Positions 9,822 to 19,070 of a stretch of DNA of 54,632 bases are shown piece after piece. The stretch is from contig JAMWZD010000005.1 in the NCBI GenBank assembly GCA_024304995.1, positions 1-54,632 on the forward strand. Direction: 5' to 3'. How positions within the stretch are numbered: position 1 is the first letter of the stretch; each line of letters opens with the position of its first letter. The notes beneath the pieces are model-generated. The model worked only from the letters and a program-made list of their open reading frames with translations, was not told the DNA's origin and made no database searches. Made by a program: the position numbers and the translations under genes. Source of the DNA: Rickettsiales bacterium. Lineage in GTDB: Bacteria; Pseudomonadota; Alphaproteobacteria; Rickettsiales; UBA998.

Positions 9822-10856
9822 ATGGATAAGCAAAAAGCACTCGAAAGCGCCCTCTCACAAATTGAAAAAGCCTATGGCAAAGGCTCCATCATGAAACTGG
9901 GCGAGCAATCTGCCTTGAAGGTGGAGGCAATTTCGACAGGCTCTATCGGTTTGGATATTGCGCTGGGTGTGGGCGGCATTCCCAAAGGGCGCGTGGTGGA
10001 AATTTATGGTCCTGAAAGTTCGGGTAAAACCACACTGACGCTGCACGCTATTGCAGAATGTCAAAAAGCAGGCGGCACATGCGCCTTTGTGGATGCGGAA
10101 CATGCGCTTGATCCAGTCTATGCAGCAAAACTTGGTGTGAACGTGGATGAATTGCTGATCTCCCAGCCAGACACAGGCGAACAGGCATTAGAAATTACGG
10201 ATACACTTGTGCGTTCAGGAGCAGTGGATTTGCTGGTGATTGATTCGGTGGCAGCACTTGTTCCAAAAGCGGAGCTTGAAGGTGACATGGGTGATTCACA
10301 TATGGGCTTGCAGGCGCGTTTAATGTCACAAGCATTGCGTAAGCTGACCAGCAATATTTCACGCACCCATTGCACAGTGATTTTCATTAACCAGATTCGC
10401 CAGAAAATTGGGGTGATGTTTGGCAACCCAGAAACCACCACAGGGGGTAATGCGCTGAAATTCTACGCCTCAGTACGTTTGGACATTCGCCGCATTGGTG
10501 CGCTGAAAGACAAGGAAGAAGTAATCGGCAACCAGACCCGCGTGAAGGTGGTGAAAAACAAGGTTGCGCCTCCATTCCGCGTGGTGGAATTTGACATTTT
10601 ATACGGCGAAGGCATTTCACGTTATGGTGAATTAATTGACCTTGGCGTGAAAGCTGGCATCGTGGAAAAAGCGGGCTCGTGGTATTCCTACGGCGATACG
10701 CGCATCGGGCAGGGCAAAGAAAATGCCCGTCAATATCTGATGGAAAATCAGGCAGTCGCCAAAGAAATCCGCACGAAGATTATGTCTGATGCAGGCGTAG
10801 TTGATGCGATTAATGATGTTACTACTGAACCGAGTGCGGTGGAAGAAGTGGCGTAA
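9822..10856 (+). CDS. recA: recombinase RecA
   Basis: This 344-residue RecA is complete: Walker A GPESSGKT (63-70), [20 protein letters not shown], the DNA-binding loops, and an acidic C-terminus. It forms filaments on single-stranded DNA for recombination and LexA cleavage. The 85-base gap upstream shows no GTTC-N7-GTTC box, the usual alphaproteobacterial LexA operator, so SOS control is not evident locally. It is followed 3 bases later by a small membrane protein gene and then alaS; recA-alaS proximity is common in alphaproteobacteria. Confidence 0.99.
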   Translation: MDKQKALESALSQIEKAYGKGSIMKLGEQSALKVEAISTGSIGLDIALGVGGIPKGRVVEIYGPESSGKTTLTLHAIAECQKAGGTCAFVDAEHALDPVYAAKLGVNVDELLISQPDTGEQALEITDTLVRSGAVDLLVIDSVAALVPKAELEGDMGDSHMGLQARLMSQALRKLTSNISRTHCTVIFINQIRQKIGVMFGNPETTTGGNALKFYASVRLDIRRIGALKDKEEVIGNQTRVKVVKNKVAPPFRVVEFDILYGEGISRYGELIDLGVKAGIVEKAGSWYSYGDTRIGQGKENARQYLMENQAVAKEIRTKIMSDAGVVDAINDVTTEPSAVEEVA

Positions 10857-10859
10857 TAA

Positions 10860-11336
10860 ATGAGCGATAATGAAGTAATCCTAATCGGGTTTGCTTTAGC
10901 ATCTGTTTTTCCTTATTTTATGACCTTAGTTCTTGGTGCGTTTTTTTCTAATAAGAAATTGACGCATCACACTACGGTTGTAATTAAAAAGAAGTTCCCA
11001 AACTACTTTAAACGCTTATCCATATTAAAGAGTATTGACTGGCTTATTTTCAGGGATAATGTATTGAAATCCGTTGCGCTGTACGAAGCAGATTTTTATA
11101 ATCAAGCGGGTAACAAAAAACGTGCAATGGTGTTTGTTGATGCGGAGATGCATACGTCACTTGTTTCAGATGAACAGCTTGCCTGTGTAGCAAAAAGCGG
11201 GAGAACAGCGATTCTTATTTCCGCGGATAGTGTTAAAACTGTAGAGCGGCTTTATCAACGAATTAAAACATTGATGCTAATATGGATGGTCATTATGTTA
11301 TCGCTATTAGCATTTCTATGGTTTATCATTCAATAA
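10860..11336 (+). CDS. small two-helix membrane protein of unknown function
   Basis: I do not recognise this 158-residue protein. It has a hydrophobic segment near each end (about 5-27 and 137-156), with a basic middle (residues 30-60) and a segment reading KSGRTAILISADS before the second helix, so it probably spans the membrane twice with a soluble loop of about 110 residues. The ATG begins 3 bases after the recA stop, so it may be translated from the same message. Its codon use is more AT-rich than recA and alaS around it. It is real by position and coding character; function is unknown. Confidence 0.7.
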   Translation: MSDNEVILIGFALASVFPYFMTLVLGAFFSNKKLTHHTTVVIKKKFPNYFKRLSILKSIDWLIFRDNVLKSVALYEADFYNQAGNKKRAMVFVDAEMHTSLVSDEQLACVAKSGRTAILISADSVKTVERLYQRIKTLMLIWMVIMLSLLAFLWFIIQ

Positions 11337-11356
11337 TCTTAGTATAAAGTAGCGCT

Positions 11357-14011
11357 ATGAAATTAGAAACCATACGCTCCCATTTCCTAGACTTCTTCGC
11401 TAATGCAGACCATGAGGTCGTGCGCTCATCTCCCTTGGTGCCACACAATGACCCGTCACTCATGTTCACCAATGCGGGGATGGTGCAGTTTAAGGATGTG
11501 TTCACAGGCAAGCAAAGTGCGCCGTATTCCCGCGCCACCAGTACGCAAAAATGCGTACGGGCAGGGGGCAAACATAATGATCTGGATAATGTGGGTTATA
11601 CGGCGCGGCACCACACCTTCTTTGAAATGCTGGGTAATTTCTCTTTCGGGGATTATTTCAAGGAAGAAGCGATTTATTATGCGTGGAATTTGTTGACGAA
11701 GGACTTCGGGCTGCCAGCCGAAAAGCTCTATGCCACGGTCTATCATACGGATGATGAAGCGTTTGATTTATGGAAGAAAATCGCAGGCTTGCCAGATGAG
11801 AAGATTATGCGCATCCCTACATCTGATAATTTCTGGGCGATGGGGGATACGGGGCCATGCGGACCATGTTCCGAAGTGTTTTATGACCACGGCGCAGATG
11901 CGGCAGAAGGGAAATGGGCGCTGGATGCGAGTGGCAATGATCTATTCGGTGATCGTTTCATTGAAATCTGGAATCTGGTGTTTATGCAATATGAACAAAA
12001 AGATGCGGACACGCGCGATGCGTTGCCGAAACCTTGCGTAGACACGGGCATGGGGCTGGAGCGCATGGCAGCAGTGCTGCAGGGCAAGCATAATAATTAC
12101 GATATTGATTTATTTCAGGAACTGATTGCTTCCGCGCAGGATGCAGCGAAAGTGAAAGTGACGGCAGAAAATCGCGCTTCGTTTAATATTATCGCAGACC
12201 ATTTGCGCTCAAGCTGTTTTCTGATGGCAGATGGCGTGCTGCCATCCAACGAAGGGCGGGGTTACGTGTTGCGCCGCATCATGCGCCGCGCCATGCGTCA
12301 TGCGCATATGCTCGGTGTGAGTGATCCGCTCATGCACCAGCTTGTGCCGTCACTCGTGCATGAAATGGGCGGGGCATTTGATGAACTGCACCGCGCACAA
12401 GCCCTGATGCAAGCGACGTTGCTGAATGAAGAACAGCGCTTCCGTGAAACGCTGGGACGCGGTTTGGCGTTGCTGGACGATGCACGAGAAGGTTTAAAAG
12501 CTGGTGATGCGCTGGATGGCGCGACCGCGTTCAAACTTTATGATACATATGGTTTCCCACTGGATTTAACGCAGGATATTTTGCGTGCTGACAAGATTGC
12601 TGTGGACACAGACGGATTTGATGCAGAAATGCAGCAGCAAAAAGAACGCGCACGCGCAGCATGGAAAGGCTCTGGCGAATCTGCTACCTCTGCCGTGTGG
12701 CATGAGCTGTATGATGCGCATGGTGCAACGGAATTTCTGGGTTATTCGCAACATAGCGCAACAGCCTATATCACCGCACTGGTGAAAGACGGCAAACCTG
12801 TGAAGTCTGCCAAAACAGGGGATAAGGTGTTGTGTCTGCTCAATCAAACGCCATGTTATGCGGAGTCTGGCGGGCAGGTGGGTGACACGGCGATGATTAC
12901 GCGCGATGGCGCGGAAATTGCGCGTGTCAGCGACACGACACAACCTGTGAAAGGCTTGCATGTGCATCATGTGAAAGCGCGAGCTACGCTGAAAGTGGGT
13001 GATGCAGTGGATATTGCGATTGATGTGACTCGCAGGGATGCTATTCGCGCGAATCATTCCGCCACGCATTTGCTGCACGCCGTGCTTCGTGCGGTGCTGG
13101 GTGACCATGTCACGCAAAAGGGCTCGTTTGTTAGTGATCATTATTTGCGGTTTGATATTAGTCATATGCAGCCTATATCAAAGTTGGAAATACAGGAAAT
13201 TGAACGAAGAGTGAATCAACTGATTCGTCATAATAGTCCAGTAATTACAAAACTCATGAATAGTGATGATGCCATCAGAGCAGGTGCAATGGCATTGTTT
13301 GGTGAAAAATATGGTGATGAGGTGCGCGTGTTGACGATGGGTGCGGAAGATATTTCTGTGGAACTCTGCGGCGGGACGCATGTTTCGCGCACGGGCGATA
13401 TTGGGTTGTTTAAAATTGCAAGCGAAACTTCAGTTGCAGCTGGAGTGCGTCGCATAGAAGCAACAACTGGTGACATAGCTGTTAATTTAATACATTCAAC
13501 AGAAATTGTTTTGGATGACGTATTGAATCAGCTATCTGTTTCCCAAGATTCATTGGTCGAACGCATGGAAGCGCTCATGGCAGAGCGTAAGCAGTTGCAA
13601 AAAGATTTAGCTGAAGTGAAGAAGCAACTGGCATTGGGTGGCAGTGGTGACGGCGCAAAAGCGACGGAAGAGAAGATTGGTTATATTACGTTCTTCTCCC
13701 GCCATTTGGATGGCTTGCCACCAAAAGAATTGCGTGATGTGGCGCAGAAAATGCTGAAAGATGTCAAAGAAGATGCGATGGCAATGGTCACCACCAATTT
13801 TGAAGAAAAAGGATCAGTCGTGATCGCACTCACCGATGATTTAGCAAAAGCACACAAAGCAGGTGATTTCGTACAGATTGCTGTGGCGGCGCTGGGCGGA
13901 AAAGGCGGTGGAGGGAAGCCAAATCTGGCGCAAGGTGGCGGGCCAGACGGCGCGAAGGGCCCTGATGCCATTAATGCAGTGCGTCAGGCACTATCAAAGG
14001 GAGCAGCATAA
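11357..14011 (+). CDS. alaS: alanine--tRNA ligase
   Basis: This 884-residue class II synthetase charges tRNA-Ala. The N-terminal catalytic domain contains MFTNAGMVQFK and SNEGRGYVLRRIMRRAMRH. The editing domain has the zinc ligands HSATH (567-571) and CGGTH (671-675). A coiled stretch (about 730-760) and the glycine-rich C-terminal DHHA1 region (GGKGGGGKPNLAQGG) complete it. Its stop overlaps the pyrC start by one base. Two patches, about 13150-13310 and 13390-13560, use visibly more AT-rich codons than the rest of the gene, which could mark recombination. Confidence 0.98.
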   Translation: MKLETIRSHFLDFFANADHEVVRSSPLVPHNDPSLMFTNAGMVQFKDVFTGKQSAPYSRATSTQKCVRAGGKHNDLDNVGYTARHHTFFEMLGNFSFGDYFKEEAIYYAWNLLTKDFGLPAEKLYATVYHTDDEAFDLWKKIAGLPDEKIMRIPTSDNFWAMGDTGPCGPCSEVFYDHGADAAEGKWALDASGNDLFGDRFIEIWNLVFMQYEQKDADTRDALPKPCVDTGMGLERMAAVLQGKHNNYDIDLFQELIASAQDAAKVKVTAENRASFNIIADHLRSSCFLMADGVLPSNEGRGYVLRRIMRRAMRHAHMLGVSDPLMHQLVPSLVHEMGGAFDELHRAQALMQATLLNEEQRFRETLGRGLALLDDAREGLKAGDALDGATAFKLYDTYGFPLDLTQDILRADKIAVDTDGFDAEMQQQKERARAAWKGSGESATSAVWHELYDAHGATEFLGYSQHSATAYITALVKDGKPVKSAKTGDKVLCLLNQTPCYAESGGQVGDTAMITRDGAEIARVSDTTQPVKGLHVHHVKARATLKVGDAVDIAIDVTRRDAIRANHSATHLLHAVLRAVLGDHVTQKGSFVSDHYLRFDISHMQPISKLEIQEIERRVNQLIRHNSPVITKLMNSDDAIRAGAMALFGEKYGDEVRVLTMGAEDISVELCGGTHVSRTGDIGLFKIASETSVAAGVRRIEATTGDIAVNLIHSTEIVLDDVLNQLSVSQDSLVERMEALMAERKQLQKDLAEVKKQLALGGSGDGAKATEEKIGYITFFSRHLDGLPPKELRDVAQKMLKDVKEDAMAMVTTNFEEKGSVVIALTDDLAKAHKAGDFVQIAVAALGGKGGGGKPNLAQGGGPDGAKGPDAINAVRQALSKGAA

Positions 14012-15345
14012 TGAGCGATTACACATTACAACGACCAGACTGGGAACGTCCACAAAGCAAAAAAACGGCATATATCAATGCGCGGGTGATGGACCCCGCC
14101 AGCGGGTTGGACTCAAAAGGCTATGTGCTAACGGCAGGTGGCACGATTACAGAAGTCGCACGCGGCAATTTTGATGATGACACCACGCATGATTTTGATG
14201 TGGTGGATTGCAAAGGGCATGTGCTTTGCCCTGGATTATTGGATATTCAGGTGCATTTCCGTGAGCCTGGGCAGGAATATAAAGAAACGATTGAAACGGG
14301 CAGCCGATCGGCAGCAGCAGGTGGCGTGACCACTGTGGCATGTATGCCCAACACCAGCCCTGTGATTGATGACCCGTCTATTGTGGATTTTGTGCATCAG
14401 CGCGGGCGTGACACAGGATATTGCAATGTCCGCACGTATGCTGCCATTTCCAAAGGCATGAAAGGGGTGGACTTAACCGAGATGAAACTGCTCGTGGATG
14501 CGGGTGCGGTGGGGTTCACTGATGATGGCTTGCCATGCATGAATGCAGGGCTAATGCGTCAGGCGCTGACTTACGCAAAGGATTTGGGCGTGCCAGTGGC
14601 GCAACATGCGGAAGATTTGCATTTGTCGGCTGGGGGTTGCATGAATGAAGGTGAGGTCTCTGCCCGTCTTGGCGTGAAAGGAATTCCCAATGCCGCGGAA
14701 GCGGTGATGGTGGAGCGTGATATTTTGCTCTGTGAACTTACAGGCGGACAATATCACGTGTTGCATATATCCACGGCAGAAGCGATTGACGCGGTGCGCC
14801 GCGCAAAGAAGAAAGGCTTGCCTGTGACGTGTGAAGCCGCACCCCATCATTTCACACTGACGGATGAAGCAGTGGCAGATTATCAGACTTTCTCTAAAAT
14901 GAACCCGCCACTACGCGCAGAACGTGACCGTTTGGCAGTGCTGGAAGGCTTGAAAGATGGCACGATTGATGCGATTGCCACCGATCACGCGCCGCATGAT
15001 TCGGAAAGTAAGGACGTGCCTCTGATGGAAGCGGCGTTCGGCATTGTAGGGCTGGAGACGATGTTGCCTTTGTCGCTTTCACTTTATCACCGCAATGAAA
15101 TGAAGCTGATGGATATTCTGGCAGCGATGACGTATAAAGCCGCAGATATTATTCATGTAGATGCAGGGCGATTGAAAAAAGGCGCACAGGCAGATTTTGC
15201 AGTGATTGATTTGGATTATGACTGGACATTGCACCCAGATTCATTTGTGTCCAAATCCAAAAATTCGCCATTTGACGGCACGCATGTGAAAGGACGGGCG
15301 GTGCGCACCATCGTCAACGGGACGCAGGTGTTCAAACTGAAGTAA
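14011..15345 (+). CDS. pyrC: dihydroorotase, class I
   Basis: This 444-residue amidohydrolase is assigned to conversion of carbamoyl aspartate to dihydroorotate in pyrimidine synthesis. The class I signs are TDDG (Asp171, Asp172), QHAED, HVLHIST, EAAPHHF and the catalytic DHAPH (Asp325). The first metal motif, usually DxHxHFREPG, reads DIQVHFREPG, so the first His is Gln80. This variant occurs in some other dihydroorotases, so the enzyme is probably active, but this should be kept in mind. The ATG overlaps the alaS stop (ATAATG), with AAAGGGAG upstream, indicating translational coupling. Confidence 0.93.
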   Translation: MSDYTLQRPDWERPQSKKTAYINARVMDPASGLDSKGYVLTAGGTITEVARGNFDDDTTHDFDVVDCKGHVLCPGLLDIQVHFREPGQEYKETIETGSRSAAAGGVTTVACMPNTSPVIDDPSIVDFVHQRGRDTGYCNVRTYAAISKGMKGVDLTEMKLLVDAGAVGFTDDGLPCMNAGLMRQALTYAKDLGVPVAQHAEDLHLSAGGCMNEGEVSARLGVKGIPNAAEAVMVERDILLCELTGGQYHVLHISTAEAIDAVRRAKKKGLPVTCEAAPHHFTLTDEAVADYQTFSKMNPPLRAERDRLAVLEGLKDGTIDAIATDHAPHDSESKDVPLMEAAFGIVGLETMLPLSLSLYHRNEMKLMDILAAMTYKAADIIHVDAGRLKKGAQADFAVIDLDYDWTLHPDSFVSKSKNSPFDGTHVKGRAVRTIVNGTQVFKLK

Positions 15346-15349
15346 AGAC

Positions 15350-15378
15350 TTTACGATAGCTTAACGGTAACTTATAAT
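15350..15378 (+). promoter_or_regulatory. strong putative sigma-70 promoter
   Basis: TTTACG (15350-15355), a 17-base spacer and a perfect TATAAT (15373-15378) lie just after pyrC. The predicted transcript starts near 15385 and leads into the 102-residue gene at 15421. A small palindrome, GTAAAG-A-CTTTAC (15342-15354), overlaps the -35 element and could be an operator. Confidence 0.65.
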
Positions 15379-15420
15379 CAGATAGATTATTTCGTTATAG
15401 ATAAATATCTATCAACTCTT

Positions 15421-15729
15421 ATGTATATATCAGACCGCGATGAGTTTGCTCAGTTCATGGCGCTGCCTGCAAAAGCAAGTATGCTTCTTAATGTGTCATA
15501 CGGATTTAAGGCGAAAAAGAATTATTTTCTTGCCGCGATGAAATGTGCCGCAGCTGCAGAAATTGCAACCATAGTTTATGATAGTCCATTGATTGATAAA
15601 TATGGTTTATATTATCTTAAATCAGAGATGCATAATCTGCGATTTATCATAGACAAAGAAATTGAGCTGCTGGAAATGCTGATGGCAGATTATATGTTTT
15701 CAGGTTCACGAGATCAGGCGTCGTCATAA
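15421..15729 (+). CDS. hypothetical protein, 102 aa
   Basis: I do not recognise this protein. It is soluble-looking and largely helical, with an alanine-rich stretch AAMKCAAAAEIATIV and an acidic, leucine-rich C-terminal half (KEIELLEMLMADYM). There is no signal peptide or membrane segment. There is no clear ribosome site, but a near-perfect promoter lies about 40 bases upstream, which argues that it is expressed on its own. It ends 15 bases before the motB stop on the other strand (convergent). Confidence 0.65.
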   Translation: MYISDRDEFAQFMALPAKASMLLNVSYGFKAKKNYFLAAMKCAAAAEIATIVYDSPLIDKYGLYYLKSEMHNLRFIIDKEIELLEMLMADYMFSGSRDQASS

Positions 15730-15744
15730 AGACTGCGCTTTTTT

Positions 15745-16788
15745 TTATTCTGCCAATGCATCCACGGGAGCTGCATCCATTTGCCCTGATGGAGTCACGC
15801 TTTGCGCAGGAGATGGCGCTGGCGCTGGCGCAGCTGGTGCTTCTTTCATTACCTTGCCCCCTGAATCTTCAAATTTTAGCACATCATCTTTTGGCGCAGA
15901 GTTTGGCAGGAAACCGCCAACGATAGGCGCGTCCGCTTCAGGCACGACCATATGCGCGCCGCGAAGCAAAATAATCTCAATGCGGCGATTTTTTGCATCT
16001 TTAGGGTTCTCTGGAACGTAGAGGTCTTTGTCTGCTCGCCCTTGCACTTTTGCAATACGTTCTGGTTCAATGCCGCGTTCTTCAATATAGCGTCTTGCTG
16101 CATTTGCCCGCCCTGTGGAGAGTTCCCAGTTCGAGTAATCCTTGCGTTTTTTAAATGGCGTACCGTCCGTATGCCCAGTTAATGATACATAATTTGGCAT
16201 GGTCTGCACAACGGAGACCAGGCGCGCCAGCAACTTCTTGCCGTCAGTGCTTAAAAAAACCTGACCTGGTCTGAACATATTGACCTTATCGCTATCCAAA
16301 AGCTGAATTTTAAGCCCTTCAGGCGTTTGTTTAACTACGACATTATCGTTAAATTTGTCAAAATCGCCTGTTGCGAGCTGTTCTTCAATGGCGCGACCAC
16401 GTTGCTGAAACAGCAGGTCTTCTGCCTCGGGGGATTCGATCACCGCTTTTTTCTTTGGTTCACCTGGTTTAATGCCCTGTGGCGCTTGCCCTGCAACAAT
16501 GCCAGGGGCAGACAGACTGTTTTTCTTTGTGCCAGGTTCAACATCACTATCGGTTCCACCTTCAAAGCCAATGCCCATCGCGCCTGTGATACCAATAGTG
16601 GGTGTGAAATAGTCGGCAATCCCGTTTAACTGACCATCAGACGCACTGGAAAGCAACCAAAGCAGCAAAAAGAACGCCATCATCGCGGTTACAAAGTCCG
16701 CATACGCCACTTTCCATGCGCCGCCATGATGCCCAGCATCATTTTTGGTGATTTTTTTGATGATAATTGGTTGTTCCAGCTCAGCCAT
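15745..16788 (-). CDS. motB: flagellar motor stator protein MotB
   Basis: This 347-residue protein anchors the proton-driven stator to peptidoglycan. One membrane segment (about 27-48) contains the proton-carrying Asp31 in AYADFVTAMMAFF. A long linker follows, then the OmpA-type domain (GHTDGTPF, LSTGRANAARRYI, NRRIEI). The last 40 residues are an Ala/Pro-rich tail not needed for the fold. It starts 6 bases after motA, so the two form an operon. No other flagellar gene is in the window. Confidence 0.96.
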   Translation of the reverse strand: MAELEQPIIIKKITKNDAGHHGGAWKVAYADFVTAMMAFFLLLWLLSSASDGQLNGIADYFTPTIGITGAMGIGFEGGTDSDVEPGTKKNSLSAPGIVAGQAPQGIKPGEPKKKAVIESPEAEDLLFQQRGRAIEEQLATGDFDKFNDNVVVKQTPEGLKIQLLDSDKVNMFRPGQVFLSTDGKKLLARLVSVVQTMPNYVSLTGHTDGTPFKKRKDYSNWELSTGRANAARRYIEERGIEPERIAKVQGRADKDLYVPENPKDAKNRRIEIILLRGAHMVVPEADAPIVGGFLPNSAPKDDVLKFEDSGGKVMKEAPAAPAPAPSPAQSVTPSGQMDAAPVDALAE

Positions 16789-16794
16789 TGTAAC

Positions 16795-17649
16795 TTATCC
16801 TATTCCCTGACAGGCATTTTCCACTTCCGCGAAGGATGGCTTTTGCAGCACATCAATAGAGGTGCGGGCATATTCCACCGCCACTGCAGGGGCAACGCCT
16901 TTGGCATATCCAATCAAACCTGAGCGGATGCATTTCATATAGGCGATTTCTGCTTCCAGATATCCCCCAACATGCGAAGCAATAGGTGAGAAGATGCCGT
17001 ATGACAACAATACCCCCAGAAATGTTCCCACCAATGCCGCACCAATCAACCCGCCGAGAATTTCTGGCGGCTCTGTGATACTCCCCATTGTCACGATCAC
17101 CCCTAGCACGGCTGCTACAATCCCTAAAGCAGGCAGGCCTTCTGCAAATAATGTAATGGTGTGTGAAATATGTTTCGCTTCTGCTTCATGGACTTCTATT
17201 TCTTTATCCATCAAATCTTCCAGTTCATAATGATTCTCTACACCCATCGTCATCAGGCGCAAATAATCTGCGAAGAAATCTACTGCATGGTGGTTTTTCA
17301 TGAAGCTGGGATAGGCGCTGAACAGGCTGCTGCTATGTGGATTTTCAATATGGCTTTCCATTTCCAGCATACCTTTGGTACGCATGGTCTTGAAAATAGT
17401 ATATTGCATGGTGAGCAATTCAATATATTGTGCTTTTTTGTAAGGTGCGCCTTTGAACAGGGCTTTCAGACCTTTTAATACGGCTTTGATCAATGGCCCT
17501 GGGGTTCCGATGATGAATGCACCAACGGCAGCACCCACGATGATCAATACCTCAGTTGGTTGCACCAGCACGCCGAGCTTTCCGCCGTGCCAGACATACC
17601 CCCCGATTACACAGCCTATAACTACTACAAAACCAATGATAAATTTCAT
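16795..17649 (-). CDS. motA: flagellar motor stator protein MotA
   Basis: This 284-residue inner-membrane protein forms the ion channel with MotB and transmits torque to FliG. Four membrane segments are visible (about 1-20, 33-52, 168-190, 200-222), with the large cytoplasmic loop between the second and third. The third segment carries the conserved PALGIVAAVLGVI. It is the first gene of the motA-motB operon. An AGGTGGACAGGT stretch upstream of the ATG may supply the ribosome site. Upstream, TTAA-N7-TCAA read on the gene strand (17703-17717) is one mismatch from a CtrA box, which would fit flagellar control in alphaproteobacteria, but is weak. Confidence 0.97.
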   Translation of the reverse strand: MKFIIGFVVVIGCVIGGYVWHGGKLGVLVQPTEVLIIVGAAVGAFIIGTPGPLIKAVLKGLKALFKGAPYKKAQYIELLTMQYTIFKTMRTKGMLEMESHIENPHSSSLFSAYPSFMKNHHAVDFFADYLRLMTMGVENHYELEDLMDKEIEVHEAEAKHISHTITLFAEGLPALGIVAAVLGVIVTMGSITEPPEILGGLIGAALVGTFLGVLLSYGIFSPIASHVGGYLEAEIAYMKCIRSGLIGYAKGVAPAVAVEYARTSIDVLQKPSFAEVENACQGIG

Positions 17650-17760
17650 CTTATGACTACCTGTCCACCTTATTGATATGATGACAGTATTCAGAGGAAA
17701 AGTTGAAAAACGGTTAAGTTGCTCATCTTCAATGTGGTTTTATCTAAAATTGTAGATAAT

Positions 17761-17792
17761 AAAAAAGGCGGTTCACATTTGAACCGCCTTTT
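17761..17792 (-). terminator. rho-independent terminator of the first RTX gene
   Basis: A 12-bp perfect stem, AAAAGGCGGTTC / GAACCGCCTTTT with loop ACATTT, is followed on the minus strand by a T run. It lies 30 bases past the RTX stop and separates it from motA. Confidence 0.9.
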
Positions 17793-17821
17793 CTTTTCTG
17801 ACTGTATGCTTTTAGCAAATA

Positions 17822-18862
17822 TTAAGCAAACAGGAAGTCACCTTCAGTGATTGCAATATCGCCATCAAGGTTTACTGCAAAGTTCAGAGCATCGCTGATA
17901 AGCGTAGTAACATTCTCAACAGCATCATATGCAACGCGAAGTTCAGTTGCACCAGCAGTTGCAGTTGTTACCAAAGCAGAGATGTTCAATGCTTTCACGT
18001 TGATTGCATCTTCACCAACTGTAAAGTCAGTGATAGTATCTTCTGAACCAATCTGGCTGTCAGCTGCAGAGGTGAACAGGAACTGATCGCCTTCAGAACC
18101 ACCAACAAGAACGTCAGCACCGATGCCGCCAACAAGAACGTCATTGCCTTTCTGACCATACAGGAAGTCATCACCACCGTTACCGATCAGCATATCGTCA
18201 CCACCGCGTGCGAAGAACATATCTGAACCAGCACCGCCATTGATCACGTTGTCAATCTGAGAACCTTTGATCAGGCTGCCATCATTACCAGTTTCAACGT
18301 TTTCAACGTTAGTGATAACATCACCTTCAGCACCACCAGCATTCTGGTCATTGTTCAGAAGGTCAACTTTGATGAAGCCATCAGTATCGCGGTAAGATAC
18401 AAGGTCAGTGCCTTTTCCGCCGTCAATAGTGTCTGCGCCTTCGCCGCCAAGAAGCGTGTCATCGCCGTTCTGACCAAACAGCTGATCATCACCTTCGCCA
18501 CCGCGAATCTTGTCATCACCACCGCGGCCAAGCAATTTGTCTTCTCCTTCAGCGCCAAGAAGAACGTTATCTCCGTTGTCACCTTTGATAGTGTCGTTAT
18601 TTTGTGATCCAACAACATTTTCAATGTTGATAAGGCTGTCGCCTGCTGCATCACCAGTGTTTTGACCTTGATTAGCCAGATCAACGCGCAGACCAGTTTC
18701 TGCATTGCCATAGCTTGCAGTGTCTGTGCCATTGCCGCCATCTAATACATCTGCACCAGCGCCGCCCTGAAGCACATCATCGCCGTCCAGACCAAAAAGA
18801 AGGTCATCATTTTCTGTGCCACGTAGCACATCGTTTCCGTTAGTTCCTGTTTCTGTAGTCAT
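17822..18862 (-). CDS. RTX calcium-binding secreted protein (paralogue A)
   Basis: This protein of about 346 residues consists of blocks of RTX nonapeptides (GGxGxDxLx), for example GGAGADVLDGG and GGEGDDQLFG, which bind calcium as a beta roll. Two spacer modules of the SY...VDL....QN.G.A.GD...IENV type separate three RTX blocks. The C-terminus resembles the serralysin-type export region and ends DFLFA, typical of type I secretion signals. There is no N-terminal signal peptide and no enzymatic domain. I prefer the second Met (18862), because CGGAA is 7 bases upstream of it and too close to the first (18868). The next gene upstream is a close paralogue. No type I exporter is in the window. Confidence 0.92.
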   Translation of the reverse strand: MTTETGTNGNDVLRGTENDDLLFGLDGDDVLQGGAGADVLDGGNGTDTASYGNAETGLRVDLANQGQNTGDAAGDSLINIENVVGSQNNDTIKGDNGDNVLLGAEGEDKLLGRGGDDKIRGGEGDDQLFGQNGDDTLLGGEGADTIDGGKGTDLVSYRDTDGFIKVDLLNNDQNAGGAEGDVITNVENVETGNDGSLIKGSQIDNVINGGAGSDMFFARGGDDMLIGNGGDDFLYGQKGNDVLVGGIGADVLVGGSEGDQFLFTSAADSQIGSEDTITDFTVGEDAINVKALNISALVTTATAGATELRVAYDAVENVTTLISDALNFAVNLDGDIAITEGDFLFA

Positions 18863-18914
18863 AATCATTTCCGTAATCTTAAATTAATATCTATTCTAAC
18901 TGAATGACGCATCG

Positions 18915-18929
18915 TTAAAGCACTGTTAA
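18915..18929 (-). promoter_or_regulatory. CtrA-type box upstream of RTX paralogue A
   Basis: TTAA-N7-TTAA is the consensus of the alphaproteobacterial cell-cycle regulator CtrA. The site starts 53 bases before the preferred RTX start, a plausible operator position. The region is AT-rich, so a chance match is possible. Confidence 0.4.
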
Positions 18930-19003
18930 TGATTTTGCAATAGTAAATTTAAGATTAATCTATTTTCTCTTCATTTATGTTTTTAATTGCTACAGAAAAA
19001 CAT

Positions 19004-19033
19004 AAAGGCAGCATAATTCATTATGCTGCCTTT
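19004..19033 (-). terminator. rho-independent terminator of the second RTX gene
   Basis: AAAGGCAGCATAA and TTATGCTGCCTTT form a 13-bp perfect stem with loop TTCA, 37 bases past the stop of RTX paralogue B. The following T-rich stretch on the minus strand is interrupted. Each RTX gene therefore has its own terminator. Confidence 0.8.
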
Positions 19034-19070
19034 AATATTGATAAATAATAATATTTATGCGGAGTTAATA

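Noticed and set aside
12566-13165. 199-codon minus-strand frame inside alaS
   Set aside because: Fully antisense to an intact alaS; no ribosome site or family match.
17740-17759. TTATCTA/TAGATAA inverted repeat next to the RTX terminator
   Set aside because: Short, AT-only hairpin beside a much stronger terminator; no independent sign of function.
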